Part shown: piece after piece, positions 25,620 to 33,979 of the stretch | Numbering within the stretch: the stretch's first letter is position 1 | Layout: every line of letters begins with the position of its first letter | DNA from: an uncultured Lachnospiraceae bacterium | GTDB lineage: Bacteria > Bacillota > Clostridia > Lachnospirales > Lachnospiraceae | NCBI GenBank assembly: GCA_948470335.1 | Contig: CAOKOL010000010.1 | Location: forward strand, 1-64,000 | DNA: 64,000 nucleotides | Direction: 5' to 3' | The notes under the pieces: model-generated | Database searches by the model: none | Told to the model about the DNA's origin: nothing | What the model saw: only the letters and a program-made list of their open reading frames with translations | Translations under genes and position numbers: made by a program

Positions 25620-26879
25620 TTACAACGCAAAAAACTGTTTAATCTCCTGTCCGCAGGAAGGAAACAACTCTCCGAATCCTTTGTCAATCACCCGCACCAT
25701 CATGGAATTTTCCTCCACAAAGGCAAAAATCAGTTCCAGTCTTGTAGTTCTGGGCGGCCTTTTGGGAAACAGATCCAGGGAAAGGGTCCAGATCTTCTCC
25801 TCCGGTGAACCGATGGTCTGGACCTGAAAATGAATCTGGTCCTCCTGGTCCACAATCAGCTCCGCATCGGCCCTGGCCTCATACCAGTTGCTGCCTGCTG
25901 CGGCCACCACCAACTGGCAGCTTTTTCCCCGGTGCAGCACTTCCATGGTGATCGTGGAGGAAATCCGTCCCTCGCACAGACAGATATAGGGATAAGCCGT
26001 CTCCGGCCTGGTGTGGTCCCAAGCGATATAGGCCGCCCCCTGGGCAAACAGGTTCTGGCCGGCAAACACCCGCCGTCCCATACACAGCAGCTTTAAGGAT
26101 TCCGGCGCCCAGTCCGTCTGCTGAAAGCCCTTTCCGGTGAGATAAACAGAATGAACAACCTTTTTTCCCAGCATTCTCTGGGCGCAGGCACAGACAATGG
26201 AATCCGCCAGCTTCATCCCTGATTCATGCTCCAGAATATCCAGGCTGAAACTTTCTTCCAGTTCCTCGTGAATACCCTCAATAATCTGGGGCGTTCTCCC
26301 CCGTACCACGCGCATCTCATAATAGTGAAAACCGGATTCCGTCAGATCAAACAGACAACTGGTATGCTGCGGCGCACTGCCGCCGCGTCCCATTACATAA
26401 TAAAGATATGCCTCCGTATGGCTGACAATATGGATGGCATCCCTGGGAATCTCCAGACGGTCTCCGATCTTTACCAACAGATCCATCAGAACCGGTTCCA
26501 GCTTCTGTACCGTGAACACAAGCTGCATAATTCTGGAATCCTTATCATTTAAAATCAGCTCCAGCAGCTTGCCGATAAAACATTCCAGCAGCTCTGCCGC
26601 CGTATATTTCCGTTCCTCCATTGTGGCCGTCCCGGACTTCACCGCCAGACTGACCAGCCGGTCAACAATGATCCCATCTCCCAAAAGGGCCTGATGGTAT
26701 GCCTCCTGACCGATAAACCACTGGTCACTTCCCTTCTTTTTGCACAGGATCGTCGGGACGAGACAGAGCTGCTCATCCTGATTTGCCGAAAAAGCCTCCG
26801 CACCGGAAGTTTTTCGATTGTAATAACTTAACTGGCTGTAATCGTCACACAGATCAATGCCAAGACACCAGTTTTTCAT
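25620..26879 (-). CDS. DUF5716-like protein with Hsp70/actin-type ATPase fold
   Basis: 419 residues from ATG 26879 (AGGAG, 7-base spacing); an upstream extension only reads into the repeat. The start WCLGIDLCDDYSQLSYYN matches the phosphate-1 loop of the Hsp70/actin superfamily. LFDLTESGFHYYEMRV fits the phosphate-2 strand and VYLTGKGFQ resembles the adenosine motif. The C-terminal third is a beta-rich domain. No membrane span. I assign DUF5716 from memory of Lachnospiraceae proteins of this size; ATP binding is inferred. Lies 354 bp downstream of the DUF5717-like gene, with tandem repeats in between. Confidence 0.72.
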   Translation of the reverse strand: MKNWCLGIDLCDDYSQLSYYNRKTSGAEAFSANQDEQLCLVPTILCKKKGSDQWFIGQEAYHQALLGDGIIVDRLVSLAVKSGTATMEERKYTAAELLECFIGKLLELILNDKDSRIMQLVFTVQKLEPVLMDLLVKIGDRLEIPRDAIHIVSHTEAYLYYVMGRGGSAPQHTSCLFDLTESGFHYYEMRVVRGRTPQIIEGIHEELEESFSLDILEHESGMKLADSIVCACAQRMLGKKVVHSVYLTGKGFQQTDWAPESLKLLCMGRRVFAGQNLFAQGAAYIAWDHTRPETAYPYICLCEGRISSTITMEVLHRGKSCQLVVAAAGSNWYEARADAELIVDQEDQIHFQVQTIGSPEEKIWTLSLDLFPKRPPRTTRLELIFAFVEENSMMVRVIDKGFGELFPSCGQEIKQFFAL

Positions 26880-26894
26880 CCATGCTCTCCTATT

Positions 26895-27228
26895 AGAGTT
26901 CCGCAACTTCCCTCCCAAGCCCCCCCTGATCTGGGAGTATTTCCAGCCACTAATGTGTCTGTAAATCCTCCCGGGGGCTTGTACGGTCCGTTGCTGGTTT
27001 TAGAGTTCCGCAACTTCCCTCCCAAGCCCCCCCTGATCTGGGAGTATTTCCAGCCACTAATGTGTCTGTAAATCCTCCCGGGGGCTTGTACGGTCCGTTG
27101 CTGGTTTTAGAGTTCCGCAACTTCCCTCCCAAGCCCCCCTGATCTGGGAGTATTTCCAGCCACTGACGTGTCTGGAAATTCTCCCGGGGCTTGTACGGTC
27201 CGTTGCTGGTTTTCAGAGTTTCGCAGCA
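26895..27228 (-). repeat. Three tandem copies of a 107-bp palindromic repeat
   Basis: Units start at 26895, 27002 and 27109 with periods 107, 107 and 106, then a 14-bp start of a fourth at 27215. Units 1 and 2 are identical by eye; unit 3 has one C fewer and a few changes. Each unit can fold: CAAGCCCCC/GGGGGCTTG outside, GGGAGTATTT/AAATCCTCCC and CAG/CTG inside. The array fills the spacer between the DUF5717-like stop and the ribosome binding site of the DUF5716-like gene. Related copies: 5947-6143 and a fragment at 7942-7961. A 60-codon open frame inside is a by-product of the repeat. Confidence 0.93.
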
Positions 27229-27233
27229 AAAAT

Positions 27234-30200
27234 TTATAACAGCCGAAACAGCCGGCCTGACAGCTCCAGTCTCTTTCCGTACTCCAGCATTTGGCGTTCC
27301 AGCTCCGCGTCCTGCGCCTCTGCTGCGGCCAGCAGCCGGTTAATGGCCTGATACCTGGTCATGACGCCGCCTCCCGCATCCGCCTTTTCGGCGTTTCGCT
27401 CTGTCAATGCCGCTGTATCGGAAATATCAACCGTCAGTGTGCCCGATGCCGCCGCCTGCTTCTGCTCTTTGTCCCTGTAAATCTCATATTCCGCCTGCTC
27501 CCCGTAAAACAGCGTCACCTCATAAGTAAAGATCCCCTGAAAGACATGAACCATCTTTCCCTGAATCGGCGGGGCCGCCGCCGGCAGAATCTGTATCCGG
27601 ATATTCAGCCGCTCCCCCTCCTCTGCCTGATACTCTGCCAGATACCGGTTTTCCATCCATGTCAGGCATCCTGCTTTCGCCGATAAGCCGGGAAAATGAG
27701 CAAATATCATTCCTTTTTCCGTAAACCGTTCCATATACAGCCGGCACAATTCCTTCTGTCGTTCATTTAATTCCGGCAGGCTGTCATAATAACGAGTCAT
27801 GGCAAGAGACTCGATCAGACTGGGCCTGCGGGGCTCCCCTCTGTCTCCTGCCTTCTGCTCCATATACCAGGCCGTTTCCTGCGGCAGCTCCCACATCCTT
27901 CTGACATATCCCCAGGACTTCAATACAAAATAGGCATCCCGCAGCGCAGAATCCACAGTCCCCTGCTTCATATAGATAAAAAACACCTGATCCACCCACT
28001 GCCCGTTTCTGACAAAAATCAGTTGGGCCAGCAGCCGTTCCGGCAGATCCCACAGGTTGACATGACTGTTCTTTGACACCTCCAGAATGCTGTACATCCG
28101 CTCGCTGCTGCCGTTATAATACTGGCAGAGATATTCCAGAATCACATTGTCCAGCTTATCTTCAATAAACAGATGATGGGTCAGACGGATCAGATAATCA
28201 TTAAATCCGCCGTACCGCTCGATAATATAATGACACAGCTTTAACAGTCTGCCGGGCCGGATATCCCGATAGCCATAATTTTCCACGATCTGATAAGCTT
28301 CTTCATAATACCCTTTTGTCACCAAAAGTTCAAGCAAAAGTTTCCTGGCATCCCCGTCTAATATTGCGGGATCGGCCACAGCCGCAAAATTGTCGCACTT
28401 TTCCTGAGAAGGAAGACTCAGATAATACTGAATACCGATCAGCGTCAGCTTTCTGCGAAACAGATCCCGCAGTTTCTTCTCCGACACCCCCCGTTCCAGA
28501 ATCCATACGTCCTCCCGGCTCACCTGGCCGCTGTCATAGATGGCCCGCAGCCGGTTGTAAAAATATTCCGGCTGGCTCTGATCCACCTGGAAACAGGCCT
28601 GCAGAAGATCGTCACAGTCTTCCATCAGCGGTTCCAGCCTGCATGGAATCTGACCGTAACGGTTCCCGTACCCGTCCTGGAAAATCATGCGGAAATGATC
28701 GCCGTACACCGGCACGCAGGCTTTCTGCTCCCGCAGGGCAAACCGCATCTCATCCCTTCTGTCCTCATAGCAGAAAATCACATGGGTGATCTCCGGATTC
28801 TCGCAGGAAAATTCCCTGGCGCAGAGCATGGCCGGAAAGATTTTTCCCGCCCGCTCATCCAGCATTTCCGGATAGATCAGTTCCCGGTAAATCCGCGACA
28901 GCTCCCTGCTGATCCTGCCTTTCAGCATCTGGTCCACCGCAAAGACTTCCATTTCTTTGGCATAGGACTGATAAATATCCTGCATCCTTCCCTTATTCTG
29001 TATAATATTCAGATACAGCCGGGTCCTGGCCTCATGGTCGGCAGGCTGCTGATACGAAAAATACAAAAGAAGGGGCCTGGGCAGAGGACCCTCAAACGCG
29101 GAAGGCATCGTATACAGGTAATAATCGTAAAGCCGGGTCAGTTTAAGCTCCTGTCTGACCCCTTCCTGATAATAATCAAAACATTCCGGCTCTCTCTGGT
29201 CTGATTTTATCATCAGGCTTAACACACCGGACAGCAGTTCCTTCGTTTTATATTTCCGATACAGGCTTTTCAGCAGTTCCAGCTCCCGGAAACCGGCATT
29301 CTTCTTTTTCATGGCCAGCGCGGCCGTACCGTCTGCCAGCCGTTTGGTCATCAGCCCCTGGCGGATGCCAAACCAGAGCGCCGCCATCGTAAGCTCGTCC
29401 AGGAAACGCAGCAGCCGTTCATCCTCCCGCAGCGTGAAATATGCCGCCAGATAAAGCCAGGGACTTCGGCATCCCCTTTCATAATAAGTGCGGATCTTTT
29501 CCCAGCGCATGGCCGGATGGTCCGACTGACTGCGGTCGTTCAGAATCAGCAGAAGCAAAACCGCCGGGTCCGACAGCCCGTCGCCGTCATACTTTTTCAG
29601 AATAACATTCAGCGTCGTTCCGCTTTCTTCTCCCTCTCCCAGCAGCTTTTTCCCGTACAGATAAAGACAATAATTTCCCGGCTCCTCAATCCGCCACATC
29701 AGCACGTCGTCAGTCACGGAATCCAGAAGCCGCCGCCCTTCCTCCGGCTCCCACTGGGAAGCCGCAATGCACTGAAACAGGGTAATCCGTATATCCGGCG
29801 TTTCTTCTCCGTAATCGCCGGTTAAACGCCCGTAAGCCATTTTCAGTTTCTGATAGGCTGCCTCCGTGACCAGCCGTTCCCGGTGACTCTGATAGCGCAG
29901 ACCGGCCTCCGCAAGAAAGATGCGAAGATAGGCAAGCCGCAGCTTCTCTTTTCCTGCTTCGCTGATTTTCCGTTCGCCCTTATAGACCGTAATCGGAATC
30001 TGAAACCGGTACAGCAGAGAGCTGATCGTGATACGGCCCGTATTTTTCCCCGTATAAAGCTTCCGGCCCAGTATGCGGTAAGAGATTCTGGTCTGCTTTC
30101 CGGTGAAATCGTCGTCCGTTATGGTGTTTTTTTCCAGACTGATAAATTCGCCTTCCGCTTTGATCTGCAGTTTCAGATATCCCCGCCCGCTGCGCTCAAT

Positions 30201-30848
30201 CAGAATGCCGTCTTCCGTTTCCTCATCGCTCTTTAAGCGGCAGACCCGTTCTTCCTCATCCACGGTCAGCGATACCCGCTCCTTGCCCCCTGACGCCACC
30301 AGAAATTCTTCCATGCCTGCCTGTCTGTCATTCTGAAACCGCAGCCCGTCGTACAGGCTGCACAATCCCAGATCCTGCATAAAAGGCAGCGCCGGAAACC
30401 TGCCGGAATCAAAAATACGCAGCGCCTCGTCGCGGGAACCGGAAGCAAAGGAAGCAAACTGCTCCAGCAGATCAAAGGACTCCCCCAGAGCCATGGTCTG
30501 GGAAAAGGTAAACTGATAGGGCAGATCATACTCCCCGCCCGTACACACAATATGAAAACGTCCTTTGATCACGGCGGCCTGGTGGGTATACTCCTCTCTG
30601 ATCTGATAATCCAGAACAGCCCCTGTCCCGGCAAACTGACTGTTCTTCAATTCCACCCGATAGTCAGAAGAATACACCAGCCCTTTCACCGGCTCCTGTT
30701 CTTCGCAGAGCAGATGAACGGTACCCGTCACCCCCTTGCCGCAGGGACGGACTTCTTCAATCGTTTCGGGATGAAACCCCAGCCTGTACCCCTGCTGCGA
30801 AATCTCTCCCTTGGCTATTTTTTTTATATACTCTCTCAAAAATATCAC
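27234..30848 (-). CDS. DUF5717-like large protein, function unknown
   Basis: 1204 residues from GTG 30848; no strong ribosome binding site is visible, and TTG 30839 is an alternative. No signal peptide or membrane segment. The N-terminal ~330 residues are beta-rich (several immunoglobulin-like stretches, such as VKGLVYSSDYRVELKN and GRFHIVCTGGEYDLPYQF). The middle ~600 residues are helical and repeat-like, rich in Tyr, Leu and Arg, and the C-terminus ends in a short helical tail. Matches in size and context the DUF5717 proteins that accompany DUF5716. First gene of the operon; function unknown, but a scaffold or surface-adhesion role at the cytosolic face would be compatible with the architecture. 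Confidence 0.75.
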   Translation of the reverse strand: MIFLREYIKKIAKGEISQQGYRLGFHPETIEEVRPCGKGVTGTVHLLCEEQEPVKGLVYSSDYRVELKNSQFAGTGAVLDYQIREEYTHQAAVIKGRFHIVCTGGEYDLPYQFTFSQTMALGESFDLLEQFASFASGSRDEALRIFDSGRFPALPFMQDLGLCSLYDGLRFQNDRQAGMEEFLVASGGKERVSLTVDEEERVCRLKSDEETEDGILIERSGRGYLKLQIKAEGEFISLEKNTITDDDFTGKQTRISYRILGRKLYTGKNTGRITISSLLYRFQIPITVYKGERKISEAGKEKLRLAYLRIFLAEAGLRYQSHRERLVTEAAYQKLKMAYGRLTGDYGEETPDIRITLFQCIAASQWEPEEGRRLLDSVTDDVLMWRIEEPGNYCLYLYGKKLLGEGEESGTTLNVILKKYDGDGLSDPAVLLLLILNDRSQSDHPAMRWEKIRTYYERGCRSPWLYLAAYFTLREDERLLRFLDELTMAALWFGIRQGLMTKRLADGTAALAMKKKNAGFRELELLKSLYRKYKTKELLSGVLSLMIKSDQREPECFDYYQEGVRQELKLTRLYDYYLYTMPSAFEGPLPRPLLLYFSYQQPADHEARTRLYLNIIQNKGRMQDIYQSYAKEMEVFAVDQMLKGRISRELSRIYRELIYPEMLDERAGKIFPAMLCAREFSCENPEITHVIFCYEDRRDEMRFALREQKACVPVYGDHFRMIFQDGYGNRYGQIPCRLEPLMEDCDDLLQACFQVDQSQPEYFYNRLRAIYDSGQVSREDVWILERGVSEKKLRDLFRRKLTLIGIQYYLSLPSQEKCDNFAAVADPAILDGDARKLLLELLVTKGYYEEAYQIVENYGYRDIRPGRLLKLCHYIIERYGGFNDYLIRLTHHLFIEDKLDNVILEYLCQYYNGSSERMYSILEVSKNSHVNLWDLPERLLAQLIFVRNGQWVDQVFFIYMKQGTVDSALRDAYFVLKSWGYVRRMWELPQETAWYMEQKAGDRGEPRRPSLIESLAMTRYYDSLPELNERQKELCRLYMERFTEKGMIFAHFPGLSAKAGCLTWMENRYLAEYQAEEGERLNIRIQILPAAAPPIQGKMVHVFQGIFTYEVTLFYGEQAEYEIYRDKEQKQAAASGTLTVDISDTAALTERNAEKADAGGGVMTRYQAINRLLAAAEAQDAELERQMLEYGKRLELSGRLFRLL

Positions 30849-30881
30849 CAGACTTTCATCGACGGTTGATCTCTGCCTTTA

Positions 30882-30910
30882 ATCATACTATACTTTCCGC
30901 AAAATTTCGA
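30882..30910 (-). promoter_or_regulatory. Promoter of the DUF5717/DUF5716 operon
   Basis: Minus strand TCGAAA (30910-30905), 17 bp, TATGAT (30887-30882), 34 bases before the GTG. On the plus strand of the same spacer TATGAT near 30986 may serve rarA, with a weak -35. Confidence 0.5.
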
Positions 30911-31026
30911 CGGGAAATCCGCAATTTATCAAATAAATTTTAAAAACCGTCACAAAATCCTCTGGTAAAAACGGGACGGGTGCTGTATGATTAATAACAT
31001 AAATTACAGAAAGAATCAGGTTCAAT

Positions 31027-32364
31027 ATGGATTTATTTGACTATATGCGAGAAATGAAACAGGAAAACGAAGCGCCGCTTGCCTCCCGCCTCCGCCCCAG
31101 AACGCTGGATGAAGTGGTGGGCCAGCAGCATATTATCGGAAAAAACACCCTGCTGTACCGGGCCATTGCCGCGGACCAGCTCAGTTCCATTATCCTCTAC
31201 GGGCCGCCGGGAACCGGAAAGACCACCCTGGCCAAAGTGATTGCCAACACCACAAAAGGAAATTTTACCCAGATCAACGCCACAGGTGCAGGCAAAAAAG
31301 ATATGGAGGCCGTGGTCAGCCAGGCGAAAGACGCGCTGGGCATGTACGGCACAAAAACCATTCTGTTTATTGATGAAATCCACCGGTTTAACAAAGGCCA
31401 GCAGGACTACCTGCTGCCATTTGTGGAAGACGGAACACTGGTGCTGATCGGCGCCACCACCGAGAACCCCTACTTTGAAGTGAACGGCGCGCTGCTCTCC
31501 CGCTCCGTTATTTTTGAGCTGAAACCTTTAAGCAGAGAAGATATCCGGGAACTGCTGCGCCGGGCCGCCGCCGATCCCACACGGGGCATGGGCAGTTATC
31601 ATCCGGTTCTTCATGAGGATGCCGCCGACTTTCTGGCCGATGTCAGCGGCGGAGACGCCAGATCAGCTTTAAATGCTCTGGAGCTGGCAGTTCTGACTAC
31701 GCCGAAAAATGCTGACGGACAGGTTCACATTACCCTGGACGTGGCCCAGGAATGCATCCAGCGGCGGGCAGTCCGTTATGACCGGCAGGGAGACAACCAT
31801 TATGACACGATTTCTGCTTTTATCAAAAGCATGCGCGGCTCCGACCCGGATGCCGCCGTCTATTACCTGGCCCGGATGCTGTACGCCGGCGAAGATGTCA
31901 AATTCATTGCCCGCCGGATCATGATCTGTGCCTCCGAGGACGTGGGAAATGCCGATCCCCAGGCTTTGCAGGTGGCCGTCAGCGCCTCCCTGGCCGTGGA
32001 ACGGGTAGGCATGCCGGAAGCCCAGATTATTCTGGCTCAGGCCGTCTCCTATGTGGCCTGCGCGCCCAAAAGCAATTCGGCGGTTATGGCCATCAGCAAA
32101 GCCATGCATTCCGTAAAAACCCAGAAGATCAGCACCGTCCCGCCTCATCTTCAGGACGCCCACTACAAAGGCTCCTCCGATCTGGGACGGGGAACCGGGT
32201 ATCTCTACGCCCATTCCTTCCCGAACCATTATGTAAAGCAGCAGTATCTGCCGGACGAGGTGGCAGGAGAGCGGTTTTATGAGCCCTCCGAAATGGGGTA
32301 TGAGAAAGAGATCCGGGCGCATCTGGAAAAGATAAGGAGGGAAGCGGATATCAATCCAGAATAA
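31027..32364 (+). CDS. rarA: Replication-associated recombination protein A (RarA/MgsA ATPase)
   Basis: 445 residues. LASRLRPRTLDEVVGQQHIIG (split: RPRTLDEVVGQ, HIIG) is the family start; Walker A GPPGTGKTT (59-67), Walker B LFIDEIHRFNKGQQD, sensor ATTENPYFEVNGALLSRS. The C-terminal tetramerisation domain includes SEDVGNADPQAL and YLYAHSFPNHYVKQQYLPD. A clamp-loader-like AAA+ ATPase acting at stalled forks. Convergent with the deacetylase gene; the coding ends overlap by 14 bp. Confidence 0.96.
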   Translation: MDLFDYMREMKQENEAPLASRLRPRTLDEVVGQQHIIGKNTLLYRAIAADQLSSIILYGPPGTGKTTLAKVIANTTKGNFTQINATGAGKKDMEAVVSQAKDALGMYGTKTILFIDEIHRFNKGQQDYLLPFVEDGTLVLIGATTENPYFEVNGALLSRSVIFELKPLSREDIRELLRRAAADPTRGMGSYHPVLHEDAADFLADVSGGDARSALNALELAVLTTPKNADGQVHITLDVAQECIQRRAVRYDRQGDNHYDTISAFIKSMRGSDPDAAVYYLARMLYAGEDVKFIARRIMICASEDVGNADPQALQVAVSASLAVERVGMPEAQIILAQAVSYVACAPKSNSAVMAISKAMHSVKTQKISTVPPHLQDAHYKGSSDLGRGTGYLYAHSFPNHYVKQQYLPDEVAGERFYEPSEMGYEKEIRAHLEKIRREADINPE

Positions 32365-33025
32365 TCTCATCCACCGTCACAAACTCATACCCTTCCGCCT
32401 GCATCTGATCCACGATCTCCAGCGCCGCGTCTACGGAAGTGCCGTATACGTCATGCAGGAGGATAATGTCGCCGTCCCGTGCATTTTTAAGGATTCTTTT
32501 GACTACGGTTTCCGTATTTTTCACCTTCCAGTCCACCGGGTCCACGTCCCATAAAACGGCGGTCATATCCACTTCCTCCTGCAGCTCTTTGCTCCATTCG
32601 CCAAAAGGCGGGCGGATATACACCGGCGTCTGCCCCGTGATCTGGCTGATTATCTGGTTGCTTTGGCGGATCTGTTCCAATGCCTTATCATAGGTCTGGT
32701 GGTTTAACTGTACATGATCCATCGTATGGTTGCCGATCAGATGCCCTTCATCGGCCATTCGTTTTACCAGATCAGGGTATTTGTCGGCGCTTTTTCCTAT
32801 CAAAAAAAAGGTTGCTTTCACATTCCGCTCTTTCAGACCGTCCAGCAGCCGTTCCGTATAAACGGGATGAGGACCGTCGTCAAATGTGAGGGCAACCATT
32901 TTCCGGTCGGCATAATCCTCCGGGGAGGACACAGACAGACTGCGGGCTCCTCCCTGAAAGCCCCACAGAATGAGGCAGGCAGAAACCAGCAGCGTAATTC
33001 CAAATAAATATTTCCGGACAGACAT
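32351..33025 (-). CDS. Polysaccharide deacetylase (NodB domain, membrane-anchored)
   Basis: 224 residues. An N-terminal signal anchor (about 5-22) is followed by a NodB domain: VALTFDDGPHP (metal and catalytic Asp), GNHTMDHVQL (H-x3-H metal ligands), RPPFGEW, and LLHDVYG near the end. De-N-acetylates cell-wall or capsule polysaccharide outside the membrane. Compact size places it near the PdaA/PdaB-like sporulation or peptidoglycan deacetylases; the exact substrate is not determinable. Confidence 0.92.
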   Translation of the reverse strand: MSVRKYLFGITLLVSACLILWGFQGGARSLSVSSPEDYADRKMVALTFDDGPHPVYTERLLDGLKERNVKATFFLIGKSADKYPDLVKRMADEGHLIGNHTMDHVQLNHQTYDKALEQIRQSNQIISQITGQTPVYIRPPFGEWSKELQEEVDMTAVLWDVDPVDWKVKNTETVVKRILKNARDGDIILLHDVYGTSVDAALEIVDQMQAEGYEFVTVDEIILD

Positions 33026-33321
33026 CGCGCACCTGCACAGATTGCTTTGCTGTTATTATATGCAGGGGGTGGGGCGGATATGAAAAAGCAATGATCCCCT
33101 ATACAACAAACTGTCTTATTATCTTTTATCTAAGTTTATAGCTGATGAGCAAAAAATGTTTTCTTTGTCCCAGTGTCTGTAAACTTATTCGTTTTTAATA
33201 CTCTGCACTTGGAAATCCCTTAAAAAAAGAAGCAAATTATCGTTTCGGACAATTCACTTCTTTCAAATCTGATTTTCGCTGCATATAGTAGTATCTATAT
33301 TCGGAAACTTCCTGTCCGACA

Positions 33322-33558
33322 TTATTCAAACAATTGTTCATACGTGATACCCAGCACCTTTTTGATGGCCTTCAACTGTTTTACCTGTACATGCTGGATC
33401 CCCCGCTCTATTTTCACGAGACTTTCCCTGGTAATCGGAACGCCTTGAAGATCCAGCAGACGAACAAGTTCCGTCTGCCCTATCCCCATCGCCAACCGCG
33501 CCTCTCTGATATTTCTTCCAAGATTTCCTTTTTCGTCCTGTTTAATCTTCTGTTCCAA
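33322..33558 (-). CDS. XRE-family DNA-binding protein
   Basis: 78 residues; the Cro/C1-type helix-turn-helix spans about residues 13-70 (LGRNIREARLAMGIGQTEL, then ITRESLVKIERGIQHV, and a final helix to ITYEQLFE). No effector domain. Stands between the deacetylase gene and the AT-rich cassette, same strand as both. A 16-bp perfect palindrome lies just upstream. Confidence 0.85.
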   Translation of the reverse strand: MEQKIKQDEKGNLGRNIREARLAMGIGQTELVRLLDLQGVPITRESLVKIERGIQHVQVKQLKAIKKVLGITYEQLFE

Positions 33559-33979
33559 TTTTCATCCCTCTTCGAACCATTCAGAGTTCATCTATCATTT
33601 TATTAATAAAATAAAAAAATATGGAACTATTTCTGGTCCTTTTTACAAATTTCTTCAAAATGTTACCATAAATTTGGATTTTCGCGCTTATATAATAACG
33701 TTTGAGAGAAGGAAATATTTCAAAAAAGAGGAAAAAAGTTGGAAAAATACTTTAATGATGCCTAAAAAAGATAGTCTATACAGGTATTATTAGCAATATT
33801 TTTATATTTATGCAAATTTTGATAGTCAACATCAATAGTAAAGCAACAATTGCCAAACACTGTCGATCTTTCTTACCAAAAGCCACTTAATAGATAAATA
33901 CTACCTATCATAAACACCCCATCCAAAAGAGTCCAACCACTTGATATTATTAGTAGTCTTTTTATTCAACATACAGATA
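33559..33979. other. AT-rich intergenic stretch with a 16-bp palindrome
   Basis: No gene. ATTTTATTAATAAAAT at 33597-33612 is a perfect palindrome 38 bp upstream of the XRE start and could be its operator. The remainder is strongly AT-rich with no terminator or RNA structure I can support. Confidence 0.45.

Noticed and set aside
26950-27132. 60-codon open frame within the tandem repeat
   Set aside because: Encodes only repeat-derived sequence; no ribosome binding site and not present as a frame in the other copies.
26895-27228. CRISPR array
   Set aside because: Units are contiguous 107-bp tandem repeats without unique spacers; no cas genes nearby.
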